NCBI RefSeq assembly: GCF_001039355.2
Contig: NW_019775431.1
Span: forward strand, 1-34,544
Origin: Lingula anatina
Taxonomy: Eukaryota; Brachiopoda; Lingulata; Lingulida; Lingulidae
Reading direction: 5' to 3'
DNA: 34,544 bases
Shown here: piece by piece, positions 30,430 to 34,544 of the stretch
How positions within the stretch are numbered: the first letter of the stretch is position 1
Layout of the letters: the number at the start of each line of letters is the position of its first letter
Notes under the pieces: generated by a model
What the model saw: the letters and a program-made list of their open reading frames with translations, nothing else
The model's database searches: none
Told to the model about the DNA's origin: nothing
Translations under genes and position numbers: made by a program

Positions 30430-31570
30430 GATCTTTATACACCTACACGTGTGCGCGTCTGTCCTGTTGTACCTATGAGCAGTCCATCACAATCAAAATG
30501 TTCATGAGAAAACAATACATAAGTCTAATTGTGTTGGTTTTATTAACTTATGGACAAACGTAGGAAAAGAGGAGGTAGCACCTTTCCATTTCAAGCCGTG
30601 ACTTATAACAGTCATGTTGAGTACAGGTACATGGGCATAAGGTTCTGTAGTTTCATGTACGACGCAAAACAACGAGGGCTTGTTTGAATACAGTTGTCTA
30701 AAATATATTCATATTTATATATATTTATATCATGATTTCCAAATTTGTAATTCAGACCAATTGTTTCACGTTTTTGTCATTTTTATCTGAAACATGAAAA
30801 CACATACAAAGAAAAAAAAACGCACGCGCATTTCACATCGACACTTACACCGCAAGCACGAACTTGCGCAAACACACAAAGAGGCACAGTTATTGAGACA
30901 AGTTGCAGTCGTATATATTTTCCACTGGTGTTCGTTTATGGTAAAAAGTAATAATACGGGGGGGGGGGGTTATTACAGGTGACATCTTAAAACACGTTTA
31001 GTAAAACTCACACCCTTGGTAATGTTATCTCCAATCCCGATAGCCCGCTAAAATTAGATCAAGTACATATTTCAGGCCCGCAGACAGGGGTGGTTCGGAG
31101 GGTCGAAAGAACTCCCTTTTTGCTGGGAAAAAGGTCCCCTCTGGGTAAAATTTTACATAAGTACATGGAAGTTTCATTGTGAAAAGATCCACTTTTTCAG
31201 AAAAAGAATCCCCTCTTTGAAAATGCTGGCTTCCGGCCCTAATTTGTATATCTGAACATAAGAGTGACTTCCAAATGAGACTTAGCCCAGACTTGTAGGG
31301 CTGTTTCCAGAGGTCAACCGAGTATGGGGTTGAATTGGTTTGCATGAAATTTGGCGTTTTTACTTTCTTAGAACGGCCATGGACATACTCCTTGATCACC
31401 AAAACCACCACCGATAGCTTTGAAAGATCTTGTTTAAAAATTGCAACCACTCAAAAGCATTCTAAAAAGTAGCATTTAATACGAAGAGAAAAATTAAATT
31501 CGTAATAACAACTTTTCAAATGAAATGTAGACTTTTTTATTATAAAATGTTGTGCCACTTGGAAAAATGA
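30430..31570. repeat. Further copy of the A/B spacer sequence
   Basis: Blocks match the 20200-21200 segment in the same orientation. Examples are GAGCAGTCCATCACAATCAA, ACTTATAACAGTCATGTTGA, ACGCACGCGCATTTCACATC and CACTTGGAAAAATGAAAATC. An R3 repeat (31074-31243) interrupts it. No lectin exon was found attached to this copy. Confidence 0.6.
31074..31243. repeat. Dispersed repeat R3, copy 3
   Basis: It starts CAGGCCCGCAGACAGG, contains AAAAGGTCCCCTCTGGGT and GTTTCATTGTGAAAAGATCC, and ends TGGCTTCCGGCCCT. It is the most complete match to the copy at 7426-7593. Confidence 0.7.
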
Positions 31571-32234
31571 AAATCGAACCCACCTTTTTTATTTTATTTT
31601 ATTTATTTATTTTTATTTATTGCTTTTATATCTATAGAAATTAAAAGGAGATAATACTTATCATGCCTCGATTTACATTATTCATTTATTTTTGTTTCAT
31701 CTTAAGACTGAATTTAATTCAAAATATTTTATTTTAACACATCAGAATTATATAAATATCATTATAAATCAAACTGCACTGATCATATCTTGGCCAAATA
31801 AAATAAAACGTGCACCCTATAACAAGGACATACTAGAATTAAAATAACTAAAGGTAAACGACTGGAGATAAAAAAAGGACCAAATAAATTAGCATCTATT
31901 AATGAATTAAACAAGGTACAAATACATTAATTTCAATTAGCCGTTAGATACAATGTAGGAACACTAATAATCAATGCTCAAAGAAAAAACATTACTATAA
32001 TCACAAACGCAAACTGTATTGATGATGTGTCTGTTTACCGCAGTATCAAGAAGCCAACCGAGACAATCAGAATTGACCCAACTGCATGCAGACCGCGCTC
32101 GTAACCCTTAATATATATTTTAGTTGCTTTCAGCCCTTCTGCTTGATTAACACTTCATAAAAACATTGCCAACGACCGAAAAAAACACAAAAACATTCAC
32201 AGGCCATTCATTATCACCCTAGTGAGAGCTTCAG

Positions 32235-32355
32235 CCTCAAATGAAGTTAGGATTACACGCTCAGATCTTGCTCCATGGGGAGGGTATGCCAGCCAGACAG
32301 ATCTGGGAGTGATTTGGGACCTCTTTCGACCCAAAGGGTGCCTATATTTTTCAAA
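32235..32355 (+). CDS. Candidate exon, unknown family
   Basis: Between GCTTCAG and GTAAGT an open phase 1 to phase 2 frame reads EVRITRSDLAPWGGYASQ and DLGVIWDLFRPKGCLYFS. The composition looks protein-like (Trp, Gly, Asp, Arg) and the donor is strong. No domain is recognised. The frame extends upstream to 32147 without a stop. Confidence 0.25.
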
Positions 32356-32660
32356 GTAAGTTTTCTTTCATTTCCTTCACTTTTATTTGTACTGAAATGC
32401 GTCATTCAATGATGTTGCTTATTCTGTGTGTAATATCACATAAAGTTCACGCGGTTGATATTATGGAGATTGTGAAATGTGTGTGAATGAGCCACATGTT
32501 TACACTAATTAAGTTACGATATTCATTGCAAGTAAAAATTGATCATCTATTTTGACAACTAGTCATCATGACTTATCGGCTCTATAACCTTTCTGTAAGT
32601 AGCCGAACGGTTTATAAACAACAGAGATTCTCTTAAGGGATTGAACTTTTACTATTCTCA

Positions 32661-33082
32661 GCCGATCAAACAATATCCGGATGTGTTACACCTTGCAAAA
32701 ACACTGACGGTAAAAAATTCAAATACATTAGATTAAAAAAGTACCTGAAAGTCTTGTGGCTTCTTAACCCATAACATCTCTCTTAACTTGTCAGGCATGC
32801 CTAAGGGCCATCTTACCTGTTTACTAACACGCCCTGTTAAAGGTGCTTAGGTTATGTGTATCATAGCTTATCTCTGTCTGGGTTCTGTGTGATATCATAA
32901 TGTTAACTTATTCAGGTGACAACGACGAGGGCAGAGTTGGTGTTGACATTTTAGAAGTGTGTGAGTCTATTACATTAGTTATCGTCATCGGCTCTGAGTT
33001 GATGGGAATCAAAAGCATGTTGGGCAAAGGGTGGGCATACTCGGTGGGCATTCTAATTTTATGTAGTTTCCGGTCTATATAA
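32661..33082 (+). CDS. Candidate two-exon 3' end with hydrophobic C terminus
   Basis: A possible 48-nt phase 1-1 exon at 32661-32708 (GCVTPCKNTDG) and a phase 1 exon from 32919 (acceptor TTATTCAG) to TAA at 33080-33082 can be joined. The latter reads DNDEGRVGVDILEVCE, SITLVIVIGSELMGIK and GWAYSVGILILCSF, with two short hydrophobic stretches. No family is recognised and the two pieces may be unrelated. Confidence 0.22.
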
Positions 33083-33558
33083 GTCCAGATAGCTATTTGA
33101 ATGTATTATATTTTATGAAACGTATACTGGAAGTGACCGACCAACATTGACCACACTTATTATAATTTTAGCAAAATACTTTATCCATTAAAAAAAAAAA
33201 AAGGTAACAATGAAAGATGGCGAAGTTTGAGAATTTAAAATATCCGTCAGTATCGCAGATGGATTGGATTAAATTATAGAGGGCTTGTCCATATACCACA
33301 ATTGTTTAGTCTTCGCGCCATCTCCCGCGGTATGTGTTTGCTTTGTAGGCAGAGTTCACATATTTCCAGATAAGAGAATTGAACGAAATTAAATATTAAT
33401 TTTCTCACATTGGCGCATATAATTTCTTATTCCTTTAACAGTTTTGTAGTTTTAGCTTCACCAGGCAGCTCGTCCTATCGTTTTTTTTTCAAACGTTGGC
33501 AGGATAATTTTAGAGGGACAAGACATATGGAATAATTGGTTGTAGACTAAAGACGCTC

Positions 33559-34544
33559 ATGAAATCCGCACGAAACACCCGTCGAATTCGATCGTATTTT
33601 ATTCTTGCAATTAGAGCGGGATCGATTTTGGTTGTTGTCGCTTTAGCGATTTTTCTGATATTTCATCTACGTTTACTTTCTATCGGCCATTCACATTCAG
33701 ACGCAGACAGCACGAGGAGGTTCCCATGCCAAGACAATGGGGCGTGCAGAGACACTGCAAAAGGATATTCAGGCACTTGCCCTCCGGGATTCACGGGAAA
33801 AGACTGCGAAACCAACATAAGCGACTGTCAATCCGCACCTTGTAAAAATGGCGCCAAGTGCACCGACAGCTTGAATGGTTTCTCGTGCGACTGTGTGTCT
33901 GGGTTCACAGGAGAAACGTGTGATGTGAAAATCAATGACTGTCTTTCCTCGTCTTGTAAAAGTGGTGGGACGTGTAAGGACGGTATAAATAATGGGTATA
34001 CATGTATCTGTCCAGTAGCATTCACCGGGGCTAACTGTGAAACCAATATAGACGATTGTACCTCGAAACCTTGTCAGAATGGAGCAAATTGCACAGACAA
34101 TATTAACGGATATACGTGTTCGTGTGCTACAGGATTTACCGGTAAAAATTGTGAAACCAACATTGACGATTGTGCCTCTAAACCTTGTCAGAATGGAGCA
34201 AATTGCACAGACAATATTAACGGTTATACGTGTTCGTGTGTTGAGGGATTTACCGGTAAAAACTGTGAAACCAACATGGACGATTGTGCCTCTAAAACTT
34301 GTCAGAATGGAGCAAAATGCACATACCATATTAACAGCTATACGTGTTCGTGTGTTGCGGGATTTACCGGTAAAAACTGTGAAACCAATGTGGATGATTG
34401 TGCCTCAAAACCTTGTCAGAATGGAGCAAATTGCACAGACAATATTAACGGATACACCTGCTCGTGTGTTGCGGGATTTACCGGTAAAAACTGTGAAACC
34501 AACATAGACGATTGTGCCTCTAAACCTTGTCAGAATGGAGCAAA
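33559..34544 (+). CDS. Type II membrane protein with tandem EGF repeats (3' end beyond window)
   Basis: An intron-free frame from ATG at 33559 to the window edge covers 328 codons. A basic N terminus (MKSARNTRRIRSYF) is followed by a membrane segment (GSILVVVALAIFLIFHL, about residues 21-42), a short stalk and an EGF array. This order predicts a signal anchor with the EGF array outside. Repeat 1 is defective, with four Cys; repeats 2-3 are diverse; repeats 4-8 are near-identical 38-residue units of the type CASKPCQNGANCTDNINGY. The IDDC start and D-N-x2-Y residues suit calcium binding. CASKPC fits the O-glucose site, but the O-fucose site is absent. It is separate from gene B, being 4.2 kb away with its own start. 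Confidence 0.85.
   Translation, partial: MKSARNTRRIRSYFILAIRAGSILVVVALAIFLIFHLRLLSIGHSHSDADSTRRFPCQDNGACRDTAKGYSGTCPPGFTGKDCETNISDCQSAPCKNGAKCTDSLNGFSCDCVSGFTGETCDVKINDCLSSSCKSGGTCKDGINNGYTCICPVAFTGANCETNIDDCTSKPCQNGANCTDNINGYTCSCATGFTGKNCETNIDDCASKPCQNGANCTDNINGYTCSCVEGFTGKNCETNMDDCASKTCQNGAKCTYHINSYTCSCVAGFTGKNCETNVDDCASKPCQNGANCTDNINGYTCSCVAGFTGKNCETNIDDCASKPCQNGA
34011..34544 (+). repeat. Near-identical 114-bp EGF coding repeats, running off the window
   Basis: Units beginning GACGATTGTGCCTC recur every 114 bases with very few changes. One unit has AAAACTTG for AAACCTTG and CATACCATATTAACAGC for CAGACAATATTAACGG, changing the calcium-site residues D-N to Y-H. The array continues beyond the window end. 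Confidence 0.9.

Noticed and set aside
31025-31450. 141-codon minus-strand frame
   Set aside because: It runs through the R3 repeat copy and a spacer duplication, with no domain and no splice support.
33769-34329. 186-codon minus-strand frame and a 142-codon plus frame (34079-34507)
   Set aside because: Both are shadows of the near-identical EGF array in the true plus frame starting at 33559; they repeat with the 114-bp unit and have no Cys pattern.

Overview
The window is nuclear DNA from an invertebrate animal, most likely marine. It is AT-rich, its genes are split by GT-AG introns, it is full of short inverted-repeat elements and microsatellites, and the gene content is metazoan: SOX-like HMG box, CW zinc finger, C-type lectin, tandem EGF and VWC domains. 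I cannot name the species; lancelet, hemichordate, mollusc or annelid would all fit. Nothing prokaryotic or viral was seen, and no tRNA or rRNA gene. All gene models come from splice sites and reading-frame phases read by eye, without transcript support.

Left part (1-7 kb): one plus-strand gene of at least five coding exons, 2287-6156, encodes a nuclear protein with a proline-rich in-frame minisatellite, an HMG box, a CW-type zinc finger and a long Asn/His-rich tail. From 7.6 to 9.8 kb there are two minus-strand orphan exons, a lectin exon and a VWC last exon, that look like the ends of a damaged third copy of the lectin-EGF gene described next. From 9.8 to 10.9 kb lies a stack of nested inverted-repeat elements, and at 12.4-12.9 kb an assembly gap of N inside a G/C-rich palindromic repeat.

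Centre (14.1-29.3 kb): two head-to-head paralogues form the arms of a large imperfect palindrome centred near 21.46 kb. Gene A (minus, 14138-19823, 884 codons by my model) encodes signal peptide, divergent C-type lectin domain, 15 EGF-type repeats, a Thr-rich linker and a C-terminal VWC domain. Gene B (plus, 23095 to 26945 and probably 29343) has the same layout but 11 EGF repeats, and it appears to have lost the VWC exons. The next phase-compatible exon downstream (28724-29343) adds five more EGF repeats instead. Between the two start codons each arm also carries a decayed copy of exon 1, so the order is exon 1, dead exon 1, dead exon 1, exon 1. Several elements sit in gene A introns and are absent from the matching place in gene B, which dates them after the duplication.

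Right part (29.3-34.5 kb): a degenerate EGF fragment, another copy of the A/B spacer sequence, a few unassigned candidate exons, and finally a plus-strand gene (33559 to beyond the window) for a type II membrane protein whose outside part is a near-identical EGF array. The theme from 7.6 kb onward is local amplification and reshuffling of secreted or membrane lectin/EGF/VWC proteins, of the kind usually tied to adhesion, extracellular matrix or pattern recognition. That role is inferred from domains only.
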